From positions 1-64,000 of the forward strand of contig BQMF02000488.1 in NCBI GenBank assembly GCA_027922465.2: a stretch of 64,000 nt of DNA, given 5' to 3'. Origin of the DNA: Turritopsis dohrnii. Its lineage: Eukaryota; Cnidaria; Hydrozoa; Anthoathecata; Oceaniidae. This document shows positions 36,601-47,539 of this stretch, in pieces. Both the position numbers and the translations under genes were made by a program. Position 1 is the first letter of the stretch. Every line of letters starts with the position of its first letter. The notes beneath the pieces are model-generated. The model saw nothing but the letters and a program-made list of their open reading frames with translations. It did no database searches and was not told where the DNA came from.

Positions 36601-38302
36601 TCGCTACTCTCAAAGAAAACGACGATCAAGAAGACGTGAAAGAGGAGTTGAAAAGAATACAAGAAGAAAAATTAAAAGACGAGATAGAAAAGGAAAAGTT
36701 GCGAGATTTATTAGAATCCAAAGAGAAAGATTTGAAACGTGTCACAGAAGAAAAGCGAGTTGCTTTGGATGAGTTATGGCAACAGGCAACAAAACGAAAC
36801 TTGAAGAGACCTTTGAGAGAAAACAACGAAAATGTCCCTTCTCCCGATAATTCCCTGAAAGATGATCCTGTAAGTTGGCTCTCAAACTATAATTCTGCTA
36901 ACCCAGTGGATATTTTTTTATTGAGGTTAATTGAGAGATACCTCTATTTTTAGGATTTTTGTTCCCCGAAAACAAGAAAGAAAACACGAGCAAGCAACGT
37001 AAGTTGAATATTGTCTAACATAGTGATTTCTGAGTTTTTCACAAATTTTTTGAAATTATTTTTCTTTTACTTTTTTTATCAGGCTGTCAGCGGACGCACT
37101 AAAGCAGCAACAAAGTATGGCCATGTTTCGTTTGGGAAATTTAAATTTTCCATTTTTAAAGTTGTGGTTACAACAGAAGAAATGAATGTCCATTTATTTT
37201 GTGAGACCACCCTTCAAAGCCCTTCAAACCGAGTATCAGGGGTTGGGATCTGGTAATGGTGGTGGTCCCACTAGGGCAAGTAGCAGTTTATGGACGTTAA
37301 ATCGTTGATAATTTTTTTTTCTTGTATTATTTTTAGGAATACTATAAACATCGTGCAAGAAGAACTTACTCCACTTAAAGGTCTGTTTACACTTCATTTG
37401 TTTGTTATAAAGTAGGTTTTTTTTTCTTCACAAGCATTTCGCGAAGCGTAAGATATTTTTAGAATAATTTTTAGATTCGTTTTGGCAAGAAATTGCTTAT
37501 TCTATTGCTATTGCTTACCCGTCATGCCTTTCGAAGATTGAAGTTTTTTCATTTCTTCGATGTAGTAACTTCGTGTTTAAAATGACATCTTTCAGGATGT
37601 CAGTTTTTTTTTTATTGCAAGGAAGAGTTTGCACCAGCATTTAGAAGATCGTGCTAAGTGGATATAGAATTTCCTAGAATTTTGCTAGCCATTTTCAGTC
37701 AAATAAATTCTATTGAAACTGGCATTTCTTGTGAGACGAACACTCCTGTCCGCTCCGCTCTGAAAGTTCCTGGAAAGACTGAAGTTACATAGGGAATTTT
37801 GTGCGGTTCAAACTTTTCCTTGTTTTAAGGTGCAATTTCCGATACTGTTGAAAGTGACGTCTCCATGGTTTGTTCTGTCAGTATTGCTCTGTCGCCAATG
37901 AAAGAATTGACGTACGACAGTGACGGAGGAAGTGACGAGGTAAGCTTTTAAGTTCATGTGATCTTTTGATTGTAAATTTCTTTTTAGGGTTTTCGTCCTT
38001 TTTATTGTGTTTCTTTCTAGGTATTTGATCTCAGTGTTGGTGAATTTGTGGCCCTGAAAACAGACCAACTTCATTCATCGCCTCCCATTATCGGAAAGTT
38101 GGTTGGATTAAATGGAAAAAGATTGACTGTGGAATTGTGGGAAGGGTCATTTACAGGTGCATGGAAAGTGATGAAGAAGAAAAACGAACCTGTACACGTG
38201 GATATCCCACGTGATCAAATATTAACGACCGAAATATATTTTACTAGAACTAACCGTCTTCAATTGAACACCAAAAGAAATTTGCAGTCTTTGTATATGT
38301 AG
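27688..38302 (+). CDS. KIF20B: KIF20B-type kinesin (MPP1-like), 26 exons
   Basis: Exons: 27688-27784, 28568-28693, 29249-29490, 29595-29798, 30359-30488, 30604-30822, 31117-31160, 31244-31311, 31391-31462, 31556-31702, 31800-31965, 32115-32276, 32356-32495, 32581-32746, 32822-33082, 33234-33363, 34034-35313, 35414-35581, 35679-35793, 36156-36404, 36544-36869, 36954-36998, 37083-37114, 37337-37380, 37830-37939, 38021-38302. Every phase agrees, giving about 1,674 residues. The motor has [10 protein letters not shown]-loop [21 protein letters not shown] (switch I), VDLAGSER (switch II) and the [16 protein letters not shown] end. The insertion before VSFFEIYNE and the NSGKT P-loop are KIF20 traits. 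A long coiled coil follows (about 800-1,480). Kinesin-6 motors act at the central spindle in cytokinesis. The start is a choice: exon 1 has a plain GA/GTAGAC donor. The last two exons may be an alternative end (see 38908-39159). Confidence 0.85.
28236..28354. repeat. 119-bp inverted repeat (mini-MITE)
   Basis: GGTACAAATTTTCGCGGGTA at 28236-28255 pairs with 28335-28354 reversed at 19 of 20 positions. A third TACCCGCGAAA copy lies between. It is in intron 1 of the kinesin gene. Confidence 0.65.
28860..29150 (-). pseudogene. LINE reverse transcriptase relic in kinesin intron 2
   Basis: The minus-strand translation has [20 protein letters not shown] followed by [14 protein letters not shown]. 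This aligns by eye with the VLSPLLF...YADDLALVAES region of CR1-like reverse transcriptases, with the catalytic YADD degraded to DAND. It lies antisense within the intron between exons 2 and 3 of the kinesin. Confidence 0.6.
30837..31060. repeat. 28-bp minisatellite, 8 exact-length copies
   Basis: Unit aggttaaagggacaattcta plus tggttttt repeats at 30837, 30865, 30893, 30921, 30949, 30977, 31005 and 31033 without any length change. Copies 4, 7 and 8 have A for G in tatgg. It starts 15 bases after the donor of the exon ending at 30822 and fills most of that intron. Each unit ends in TTTTTAG/G, which looks like a 3' splice site. Confidence 0.95.
33364..33410 (+). other. In-frame read-through past a kinesin exon to a stop
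   Basis: If the donor at 33363/33364 (CGAG/GTCAGT) is not used, the frame continues 15 codons ([15 protein letters not shown]) to a stop at 33408-33410. The splice to 34034 has the right phase and continues the coiled coil, so this would be a shortened isoform. YSLRS also occurs near the C-terminus of vertebrate KIF20B as I recall it, which makes the read-through worth noting. Confidence 0.3.
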
Positions 38303-38332
38303 TTAGTGGATTAACAGAGTTCTGATTGGTGG

Positions 38333-38338
38333 AATAAA
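38333..38338 (+). promoter_or_regulatory. Poly(A) signal AATAAA
   Basis: AATAAA 31 bases after the stop codon at 38300-38302, close enough to end a transcript that uses exons 37830-37939 and 38021-38302. Confidence 0.6.
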
Positions 38339-38907
38339 AACTGTTTTCTCTATCAGAATTTTCGTTTCTTACTACGGGATGATCGTCTTGTATATTCTGT
38401 TCTTATTTCTTATACATTTTATTTCTTATAAAATATATATTTTAAAATTGGTGTCTGTTCTTTCTTTCTCTATGAAGTGATGGTTTCGTAACGTTACGCG
38501 AAGTTCGTCCAACAAGTTCTCATTAAATTGTAAACATACCTCGGGAAGTTGCAAGGACCTTTCTGACATGAGACGAGAAGGGCGGAAAAAGGCGAGAAGG
38601 GCGGCTCCTTCGAATTAAAACTGAAGCGAGTTATAGAATCTTGTTGATGCGGAAGTAAAGCATAGGTGTCCAGATCAAGGAGTGTATATGTGTCTCACAT
38701 TTATGAATTTGATTCCAGCGAGAAGTTTCGCATATATCAATCAATAGACCTTTTCATGAATTACGTCACAACAAACAACGCACTGTCCATAAACTTAGAA
38801 ACGAGGCGATGTTTGTATTGATGTTCTGATCAGTTCTGACTGCTTTCCTACATCTCTTGTGTTTGGTTTAAGATTCCATCCGGTTATTTTTGTGACTTTT
38901 ATGCTAG

Positions 38908-39159
38908 ATACCGATGCACTTAACGTTACCAAGTTCAAGAAAAGGAAAAAATTACTGAAGAAAGATGTTCAATTCTTCTGCGACTCTCCTGCCCAGGTAG
39001 GTAGTTTCCTTTGTTTTCACGCTCCTCCCTCTTACAGTAACTACTGGTGTGTAAATGGTGTTCGGTTTCTTTTAGATACAAGTACCTACTAATAAACACA
39101 GAGAGGAACCAAATGATATAATGAATAGAATGCACAGGATGGCATTGAGACCTCGATGA
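38908..39159 (+). CDS. Alternative 3'-terminal exons of the KIF20B-type kinesin
   Basis: Two exons with good borders: 38908-38996 (ATGCTAG acceptor, CAG/GTAGGT donor) and 39076-39159 (TTTTAG acceptor, ending PR-stop). The first starts in phase 2 and so joins the exon ending at 37380 perfectly, skipping 37830-38302. The peptide TKFKKRKKLLKKDVQFFCDS resembles the KFGDFLQHSP region near the vertebrate KIF20B C-terminus as I remember it. This may therefore be the ancestral end of the protein, giving about 1,601 residues. A clear AATAAA was not seen downstream. Confidence 0.6.
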
Positions 39160-42071
39160 GATGTAGCAGACATTCATTTTGTATGTCGACTTGATTCGAC
39201 AACTTTGTTTTGTGAACCAAAAATGATCTTTTGTGATGTTTAAGATGTTATTTTATCCTCCACCATTTCGTTGTTATTTCGTTCGTCCTAGAAATACATG
39301 TTTATATCAAATAGGTCACACCTTTCATCATTTTGCATGGGAACCACATGATCTTATTCAATGAGACAACCACCAGACACTTGTTCAATGTTGTTCCAGT
39401 ATTTCCTGATATTCAATAATCCTGAAATCTAAAAGCATGAACATCTATGCGGTAATTTACATCTTGTTTGAATCATAGACGAAAAAATATTTTTGGTCTG
39501 ATCAGTAAACCTTTTCCCTAAACACAGCGTTAATGTCTGGTCATTTTGGAGTTTCGCTTCGTTTCTATGGTTACATGGCCTTGTTGATCAATTAAATGCT
39601 GCTACACACTTTCAAGAACCGATATATTCGACCTGATACATGCTGTTTTAGCTTTCAGCCATATTTGCTCTTATTGCGTAAGGTGCGCAAACTGTTTTGC
39701 AAGAGTTTTGAGTTGCTTCGGTGTCCCAAATGATGCAGAATGTTAGTTTTATTGCTTCGATCGTGCCAGATCTTAGCTTGGTGTCTGCATCGTTATTGAG
39801 AAATGGTGATCGAGTTTTTAAATGTAGATCACTTGGCTTTTAAAGGTGAATCTTGATAACGTTTGAAAACGTTAAATGTTGACGTTAGCACAATCTTTGA
39901 TCTCAGCCAGCCCGGTTAAGTTGGATAAGAAAAGACATATGAACGCTGGGTGAATTTCATCTCATTCAAGTGAGCCAGCCCGGTTAACTGGGCCAGCTCA
40001 CCTCCATATGAACAGCCCCTAAATAAAGAGCTTGCTATCACAAACCTTAATAAAAAGATTAACTGTTCTTAAATTTAAAGCGGTCATAAAATTTATCCGA
40101 TGTAACATATCAACTGTTTGCTTGCTTGCTTGGTTTTTGGCGACAGTGACAGTTAAACAAATAAAAAAACAGTCTGGATTGTGTATTTTTCAATGATTTT
40201 TAAAAACTTAAAATAGAACTATTTACTTTTATGATGTTAACACGAATTGACCCAGAATTAAGGGTGCGTTTCCTCGGCAAAATATATGTTTTGGTTATTT
40301 GATCCTGGAACACGTTCATTTCCTGTGTAGTTTCTGTAATTTGTAACATGATAAATTTGTGCTAGAAATTAACACCTTGGTTAGGCGATTGAAGTTTATT
40401 TAGCATTTCAAATATTTAAAAAGTGTTTTAACAGTAACAATACGTTACCGTAGAAAATTTCGATGAAGGAAAGAGCGGAACTATATCAACTCGAGTTGAT
40501 CGCCTGACAATTTGTTGGAGGATGATTGAATCGAACAACTTTTTGATCAAAACATCCTATGTTGATGTGACTTTAATTTTATCATTTTTTCGGATCTTCA
40601 ACGACTTTACGTTACAATTTGCCGACGGGATTATCCATCTTTAAATATATCCGTTACAAAAAAGGTTTTATTTTTCAATTCGCGTTAAGCCGTTTGTATG
40701 TTAGTTGAAGGTTTTTTGATGATGATGAGTATGTTTTGCTCAGAATTTCCCTCCACACCATTGGCTGCTGGATATATGGCTAGTGATTGGTTGATTTTTT
40801 TTTTATTTCGTTAATAGTTGATTGATTGGCTATTTATAATTCGCTGCAATGTGATTGGGTAAAGTAAAGGTTAAGGTTTTCTAGAAGTCTGATCAAAGAA
40901 ATGATCACTTGAGTTAAATAAGGTTTTTTTTGTGAAAATTCGAAGACGTTTTCGATGCTATGTTAGCCAATCAAAAGACGTTTTCGATGCTATACCACGT
41001 AAAACATGTACATTCTCTAAGGGACTAAAGAAATCTCTCAACTTCAAGGGAGACCCTGATTCAAACTCACAAGTATACTTATTAATACTTCATATCCGAG
41101 GTTTAAATCATCCCTTGATACAAGGTTAAATTGCTGCGTTCAGGTATTTTTATATATTCACTGCTGATCCGATTTTCTTAATCGACTGGTTACTTAAAGT
41201 CGTCACCATGGTAACTAATTCATCTGACTAATCATCTGCTGATTAATAAGGATTAAAGTTGTTAAGATGTTTCCGATATTTCCGGATTTCATTGGTTATT
41301 TGAAGTTTTCTGATCTTAAATAATACAAAATTCATAGAAGCCATCTCGCATCACCATGTGCTATGGTGATATACCATGTTGACCTATATTCTCATACCTT
41401 ATCAGTAAAAAATCTGTCGGTAAAAGTAACAAATTTTTGTCTTAACGACGAATATTTTTTACCGACAAAATTTTTTGCCGACGGGTTTTTTATATGGTTT
41501 AAACCATAACTATATGTGTCGGAGAATATTTTTTGAATTTGTTTCTCATGCATAATGATTTGTAGTTCTAAATAAATTGTTCAACTATCTTTAAAAGACA
41601 AGTAAATTATGTTTGCTTTATTCCTCAAAAGATAAACAAACCTTAAGCCTGTTTCTACTTTAGAATGATTACAGGTTTCTAAACCCGTAGGGATGATGCA
41701 GCCTTGTCCATAGTAAAAGTTATTGGTCAATTTTAACAACTTCATCTTCAGGGCATTGACTTTGGTCAAGTGTGTATCTCGACTTGGTTATTCCAGGTTA
41801 TGACAGCTCTAACACATTGAGTGCTGTCTGAGTAATAAAGAAAATATTAACAACAAAGGAGGAGGGCTTTTATAGGCTTTTGTTTATTGTCTTTCTCGCT
41901 AATTTGGAGGTTTGATAATAAAAAAGTTTTGGAAGATGATGGAGAACATTGATTTGAACAGAAGAGGAAAAACTATGAAAAAGAAAGATCTGGAAATCCC
42001 ATCAGTGACGTCAGATAATGAGAAAATGTTGATAATGAGATACTGTTGTAAAACTTAAAGAGAATGAACTA
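39160..42071. other. Intergenic region between kinesin and Frizzled
   Basis: No gene seen. Contains the palindromic repeat at 39971-40000 preceded by a related CCAGCCCGGTTAAG copy at 39909, a 22-bp direct repeat (agacgttttcgatgctat) at about 40944 and 40977, and an inverted repeat of AAAAAATCTGTCGGTAAAA type at 41407-41475. Confidence 0.4.
39971..40000. repeat. Imperfect palindrome (CCAGCCCGGTTAAC type)
   Basis: TGAGCCAGCCCGGTTAACTG followed by GGCCAGCTCA is close to its own reverse complement. It is followed by CCATATGAACAGCCCCT and preceded 60 bases earlier by another half copy, so it looks like the remains of a small inverted-repeat element. Confidence 0.5.
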
Positions 42072-42530
42072 CACGCTTTTTTTTATATAAGAACCAGTAA
42101 AATCTGACCTGAGGCTGGCTGTTCTTATTTTTTGAGCCTTTTTCAGCCTGAATTGTTCTTATTTTGTTCTTTGCTTTAAGAACACAGTTTCAAATTTCAG
42201 CCTCATTTTGTTCTTCTTATTTATGGAACTTCCAGTAAAATAGAAATATTTTTTAAAAACAACTGGCAAAAAGTATGGTTGCTGTTCGGTAATGACCCAT
42301 TCGCACATTTATTGGAAGTGAAAAAAACCCAATAACCTTCTAAACCATTTACCAATGAGAGAATTCACATCATGAACTGTTCTTATTTTCCAAGAAAATT
42401 CAGGCTCAGGCTGTTCTTAATTTTTGGAACAATGATTTGAGCCTCGGGTTGTTCTTATTTTGTTCTTATTTTTTGGCCAAATCTGAGGCTCGTGTTCTTA
42501 TAAAATTGTTCTTATAAAAAAAAAAGCGTG
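42072..42530. mobile_element. TA-target MITE, copy B
   Basis: Ends are CACGCTTTTTTTTATATAAGAAC and its near reverse complement (cttataaaaaaaaaagcgtg), with TA on both sides (42070-42071, 42531-42532). The interior is built of GTTCTTATTTT-type words and GAGCCT motifs in both orientations. It is the longest of three copies in this window. Confidence 0.8.
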
Positions 42531-42532
42531 TA

Positions 42533-44351
42533 TAATATGTAGAGCTGAGGGCTGCACTTTCAGTGAGTAGAAATAGAACAATTGGGAAATGGTCTGGGAA
42601 CGAGCAGCTGTTTATTATTAACAATGCGCTCAAACAAGTAAAAAATGATTATCTCACAAAAAACTGCTGACACATTTTTTCTTGACCTTATGAGTTCGTT
42701 ATCTATGATGATGGTTATTCCGTTTTATTCCGTTTTATGTTTTGTTTATAAACAAATAATGCAGAAGCGCGTAAATTCAAACTTGTTTTTTTTCTTGAGT
42801 CGACATTTCAGTAGACCATATTTTTTTTCAACGGCGTTAGATTTGTAACAGGATTGGAAACAGGAAAAAACTTCGACGCTTATTTTGTTTCCTTTATTTT
42901 CTACTTTTTATTTTCGATAAACTCAATGTTTGAAAAAAAATCGATAAAAAAAATCACAATATCTGTAGAAATAGGCGTTGTAAAACGTTTATTTTAAACA
43001 AAAGCAAGTGTTAAAAGCACCTTTTTACAATATCGAGGTGATAAAATGGGAGGGACCAAAAAAAGTCCAAAAATAATGAATTTATCGTTTGTTTATATGT
43101 TCGTGTTCTTTTTTTCACATTTTCAATAAATTTTATTTCGTTATTAACAAAAGTTGATCCAGATGTTCGAAAAAAACAACAAACTAACATATCGATTATA
43201 TCATCTATATATTTTTTCTCTTTTTGTTCGTTTCAATGTCGTTTTTTAAATACTTTCCATTTTACGCTTCAAAACCCCTCATTATCATAAAAAAAAAAAT
43301 TTAAAATAGCTCATTATTAGTCATTAAAAAAACAATGAGAACATAAAGTTGCAATATTTGATATTCACATATCAGGGCGTTTGATATATCGTTACCTCCC
43401 GAGGGTAATATACAGTTACGCCTCCTTTTATGAAATCCTCTAATTGACTTGCAGCTAATTATGCACTTGGTTCAAATTTCATGTAAAACAAATTTTTGTG
43501 CTGGCTCAAAGTTCTTTTGTTTGTAGGAAGGTTTTGCTTCGATCCTGTGAAAAATATGTATGTGAAATGTACAATCGTATGTTGTATATTGTTTGAAGAT
43601 ATATTTTATTGTTGTAAACACGAACCCATTGTTGGAACGAATATTTGCAGATGCTTTTGTGACGGACAAAACGTGATTTTCTTTAGATGAATCAGAATTT
43701 TATTAATCAACTTTGATCGTTGAATGTATCAAAGGAACACCGAAAGTTTGTTCGTGAACAATGCTAGGAATTTCTCATCTGCAATTTGATGAAATATCGA
43801 TGTAGTTATTACCAATGAGAAATAACCAATGTTTTTATAAGAATCAAAATAGAAAAAGCGAATTTCATTTTCGTTGGTAAGTATATTATCGAACAGAAAT
43901 TTCATTAAAACTGAATTTGAATGAAGTATAGTTTTTTTTTTAATTTATTACGAATTTTAAAACAATGTTATACATGGTAGGGCTATACCTCTCTCAGTTT
44001 GAAAGCATGCTGTTCATTGATTATCCTTTTTTTTTTATATCGTGTTATAACTCTGTTATGGTTATTCATTTTTACATGTTCACCGTGTCCTTCCTGTTGT
44101 GTGTAAAGAATTGTCTTTGCTTTTGATCACACTAACACCAGTACATAACTCTAATGTATCATAATTATGAACACCAGCAGAGGATAAATGAATGGCATTT
44201 AGGATTTTGTACTTAACGAAAGATTGTTGGATGTATTTACAGATTTTAAATATTTTCTAGTAATCTACTGTCTATTTAGGGTAAAAGTTTTTAATCTTAT
44301 GTGTTCTAGATCCTGAGTAGAAAAAACCTTGAAGTAAAAAGAATATTCAAG
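42533..44351. other. 5' flank / possible 5' UTR of Frizzled
   Basis: Very AT-rich, no supported gene. Short ORFs on both strands at 43472-43690 overlap each other and show no family features. The Frizzled promoter and 5' UTR must lie here, but I cannot place them. Confidence 0.4.
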
Positions 44352-46589
44352 ATGACTCTTATGTACTGCTTGGTTGTACTTACCCTCCTGCTTTACTGCG
44401 TGGTGGCGAGACAAGGAGAAGGACAATGTGTGAAACTGGATGTAAGTTTGTGTCAGGATTTGAATTATAATACAACTCTAATACCAAATGCAAAAATGGA
44501 TATAGATGAGATCAAGGAAGCACGACAGTTAGTCTTAGAATTTTCACCGTTATTCAAGATCAATTGCTACGAAAACCTTAAGTTCTTCATATGTAATATG
44601 TACGTCCCAATATGTCATATGATTAACGGCAACCCGACGCCCGTCTACCCTTGTCGTCACGTGTGTGAACAAGCTCGTACTGGTTGCGAACCTTTAATGA
44701 GGAAATACAGTTTCGCCTGGCCTGACAATCTACAATGTGACTTTTTGTCGAGGAAGGAAGATCGAGGAGCGTTATGCGGAAGTCCTCCTGACGTGAAAGT
44801 GACAGAGAAAACAACAACATTGAAGAAAGTGACGAACAAAAAAGGAGAGAGCCCAAAGTGGGTGAAAGTCATTGAAAAATTCCCTCGATACTGGATAAAT
44901 TCTCTGAAAGAACCAAACAACTGGTTAAAGTTTGCCACACTTTTCAGAATAGAAAAACCGCGGAGCAAAACTGTTATCCAATACGTCTGCGAGGCCGATT
45001 CAAACTCGGTATACATCAAAGAAGACGATAAGGAATTTTGTCCATCCCGATGTGATGTCACGTACCCATTCACGAAAGCTGATAAACGATTTTCGGAAGT
45101 GTGGTTATCGGTTTGGAGTATCATATGTTTTCTGTCGACGACACTTACCGTCACGACGTACTTGATTGATCACAAACGTTTCAAGTATCCAGAAAGACCG
45201 ATAATCTTTCTGTCCTTCTGCTACAATCTTTACTCAATTGGTTATTTGATACGAGTATTCGGTGGCTACGATCAAATCGTATGTCAAACGACAAAATCAC
45301 AGAAACATGTTGTCGTCGAAGGTATGTCTAATACGTCATGTACGCTGGTATTCTTCTTCTTGTATTTCTTTGGCATGGCGTCAGCTCTCTGGTGGGTCAT
45401 CTTATCACTGACCTGGTTCTTATCTGCTGCCTTAAAATGGGGTCACGAGGCCATTGAAAAGTATTCCTCCATCTTTCATGCAATCACGTGGACTGTACCA
45501 ACCATACAAACCATTGTTGCTTTGGTAACCAGAAAAGTTGATTCCGATAAGTTATCCGGATTATGTTACATCGGAAATTCGAGTAGTAAAGATTTATTGT
45601 TGTTTGTTGCATTACCTTTGCTGATTTACTTACTCTTGGGAACTTTATTTTTGTGTATGGGATTCATAGCTTTGATTAAAATTCGTAAGATTCTCCGACG
45701 ACAACGAAATACGAACAAGTTTGAACGATTGATGCTACGTATCGGTGTGTTCTCTGTTTTGTATTCCGTCCCAGCATCCATTGTTGTCGGATGTTTTATT
45801 CATGAATACAACCGAATGAAGAAAATCGAACAGAAAGCCGAAGATCTGCTCTCCTGCATGGTGGACAAACAGTGCTTGGATGACATCACTCCAAAAGTGG
45901 AATTATTTTTCTTGCGGTATTTCATGTTGCTTGTGGTAGGTGTGACCAGTGGTGTTTGGATTTGGACGTCCAAGACATTCAACTCCTGGAAAAAATTTTA
46001 TAGAGACAGATGTGGTGAAAAAGAAGAACCGGAGGAGAAAAAGAAATTATACAAACAAAAAACGTCGACATCGCAACAACCGCAACGTCAGCGACGCACG
46101 TCAAGTGACGCTTTGAATCACGGATCTGTGGTTGCATCGACTGCAATTACAACTCTACACGGAAGTAGCAATAACATGCAGCAAGTATATATGCCTCAAC
46201 AACAACAAACCCGGTTCTTCCTACCGATCGCGCAGAATCCAAGTGGTTTTATGCATGCACATAATTTACCTGTTGCACAGGCGAAACTAGATAACATGTC
46301 AAGAGGCTATACTGTCACGCCTCTGTCGAACTTTACGTCAGACGGGGAGGAAAGAAACCCTTTCAACTTCGATAGCAAGGCTGGAAACATGATATCACCT
46401 TACTCCACTGGAGAAGAGATGATGAACCCTCCTCCTTCGAAAACCTATTCAAACAGTGATCATCATTCACAACACTCCTCTCAGCAGAATGGAACTTTGT
46501 CAAGAAGTCATCGTAGCAACGACCAACCTGGTTCACCAAAAAGTTTGTCGACACGCTCGTATCGATCAAATGAAGAATGCAGGCTATGA
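44352..46589 (+). CDS. FZD5/8-like: Frizzled receptor, 5/8 class, intronless
   Basis: 745-residue Wnt receptor in one exon. Residues 1-20 are a hydrophobic signal peptide. The cysteine-rich domain (26-142) has all ten conserved cysteines (26, 34, 72, 81, 88, 101, 105, 112, 129, 142). Its phrases FFICNMYVPICH and CEPLMRKYSFAWPDNLQCD are closest to FZD5/8. Seven membrane segments lie between about 250 and 540 (first LSVWSIICFLSTTLTVTTYL). KTFNSW at 541-546 is the Dishevelled-binding KTxxxW motif. The tail (551-745) is rich in Ser, Gln and His and ends ECRL, which is not a typical PDZ ligand. Start: the first ATG gives a proper signal peptide. Vertebrate FZD5 and FZD8 are also single-exon. A Fz4 or Fz9/10 assignment is less likely but only a tree would settle it. 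Confidence 0.93.
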   Translation: MTLMYCLVVLTLLLYCVVARQGEGQCVKLDVSLCQDLNYNTTLIPNAKMDIDEIKEARQLVLEFSPLFKINCYENLKFFICNMYVPICHMINGNPTPVYPCRHVCEQARTGCEPLMRKYSFAWPDNLQCDFLSRKEDRGALCGSPPDVKVTEKTTTLKKVTNKKGESPKWVKVIEKFPRYWINSLKEPNNWLKFATLFRIEKPRSKTVIQYVCEADSNSVYIKEDDKEFCPSRCDVTYPFTKADKRFSEVWLSVWSIICFLSTTLTVTTYLIDHKRFKYPERPIIFLSFCYNLYSIGYLIRVFGGYDQIVCQTTKSQKHVVVEGMSNTSCTLVFFFLYFFGMASALWWVILSLTWFLSAALKWGHEAIEKYSSIFHAITWTVPTIQTIVALVTRKVDSDKLSGLCYIGNSSSKDLLLFVALPLLIYLLLGTLFLCMGFIALIKIRKILRRQRNTNKFERLMLRIGVFSVLYSVPASIVVGCFIHEYNRMKKIEQKAEDLLSCMVDKQCLDDITPKVELFFLRYFMLLVVGVTSGVWIWTSKTFNSWKKFYRDRCGEKEEPEEKKKLYKQKTSTSQQPQRQRRTSSDALNHGSVVASTAITTLHGSSNNMQQVYMPQQQQTRFFLPIAQNPSGFMHAHNLPVAQAKLDNMSRGYTVTPLSNFTSDGEERNPFNFDSKAGNMISPYSTGEEMMNPPPSKTYSNSDHHSQHSSQQNGTLSRSHRSNDQPGSPKSLSTRSYRSNEECRL

Positions 46590-47106
46590 CCTCTTTAACC
46601 ATCTAATATCTAACTAACCAAGAGAACTCTGTGCGTGTGTGTTATTCGGTAAAAAAAACAACCGTGTTGTGCTTGTTTACACTCAACCTCGTTTGGAAGT
46701 TTATTTTATCGTCGAAAAAAAATCAAAAATCAATTCAGTGCAATGTTTTTGGAAACGTTTTTTGAAAAATTTTGAAGTGGTTAACGAAATTTTGAAATGA
46801 TTAACGAAATGGAAATCAAACCGAAATTTCTATTGAGTGCTTGTGGTTTCCGTCAGGTTGCTTTCCACAAACCTTTAATACGTATGAGAAAGTTGGTTTT
46901 GAACATGCCACGACCGCTAGGTGTTCATCGTGATTATCATGATAGGTAATTTATTGCTCCATTGTTTTTGAAAAGTTTAACTGTGTCATATATATGGAGT
47001 CTGCTATCTAGTCATCTGCAAGCAGTTAAGTTTTTCTCATGGTTGTGATGTATATATTGTAGATAGATTTATTGTTTTAATGAAAATGTTTTTAGTGTGA
47101 AAGAAA

Positions 47107-47112
47107 ATAAAA
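47107..47112 (+). promoter_or_regulatory. Poly(A) signal AATAAA downstream of Frizzled
   Basis: First canonical AATAAA after the Frizzled stop, about 520 bases downstream, which would give a normal-length 3' UTR. Confidence 0.45.
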
Positions 47113-47298
47113 GACTTAATTTTTTTATTAACACACTTATTGTTGTATAGTACGCATCTCCAAACTAGGCGGAGCTTTCGCAGCGTGTTAACATTTGATT
47201 GATAAATTGTGTGGTACCCAGGGTTCACACAGTAGTCGCTCAGCAAGAATGGTTATGGTGTAATTGATCTGTGTTGTGAAACTATTGCGAATTAATAC

Positions 47299-47538
47299 AC
47301 CTTTCCCGAATTTCTGTTTAAATGGCGAGTTAATGCTTAGTTATCAAGTTTAGCCTCGTTTCCATGTCTTTCATTGTTTTTCTAATTGCATGTTTTTAGT
47401 AAGTAATAGTTACTCGTTCTTTCAGTTCCTCAGTGGAATAATTAGAAGATTTCTATGAAGTAATTAAAAGTTTGAAAAAGAGGCGAAACTTAGAGGCTAG
47501 GCTATAACACGGTGTTTAAACAGAAATTCGGGAAAGGT
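47299..47538. mobile_element. 240-bp MITE with 24-bp inverted repeats
   Basis: ACCTTTCCCGAATTTCTGTT plus TAAA (47299-47322) is exactly repeated in reverse at 47515-47538. One further mismatched base and then TA lie outside each end (tac / cta), consistent with a TA target site. It is just 3' of Frizzled. Confidence 0.7.
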
Positions 47539-47539
47539 C

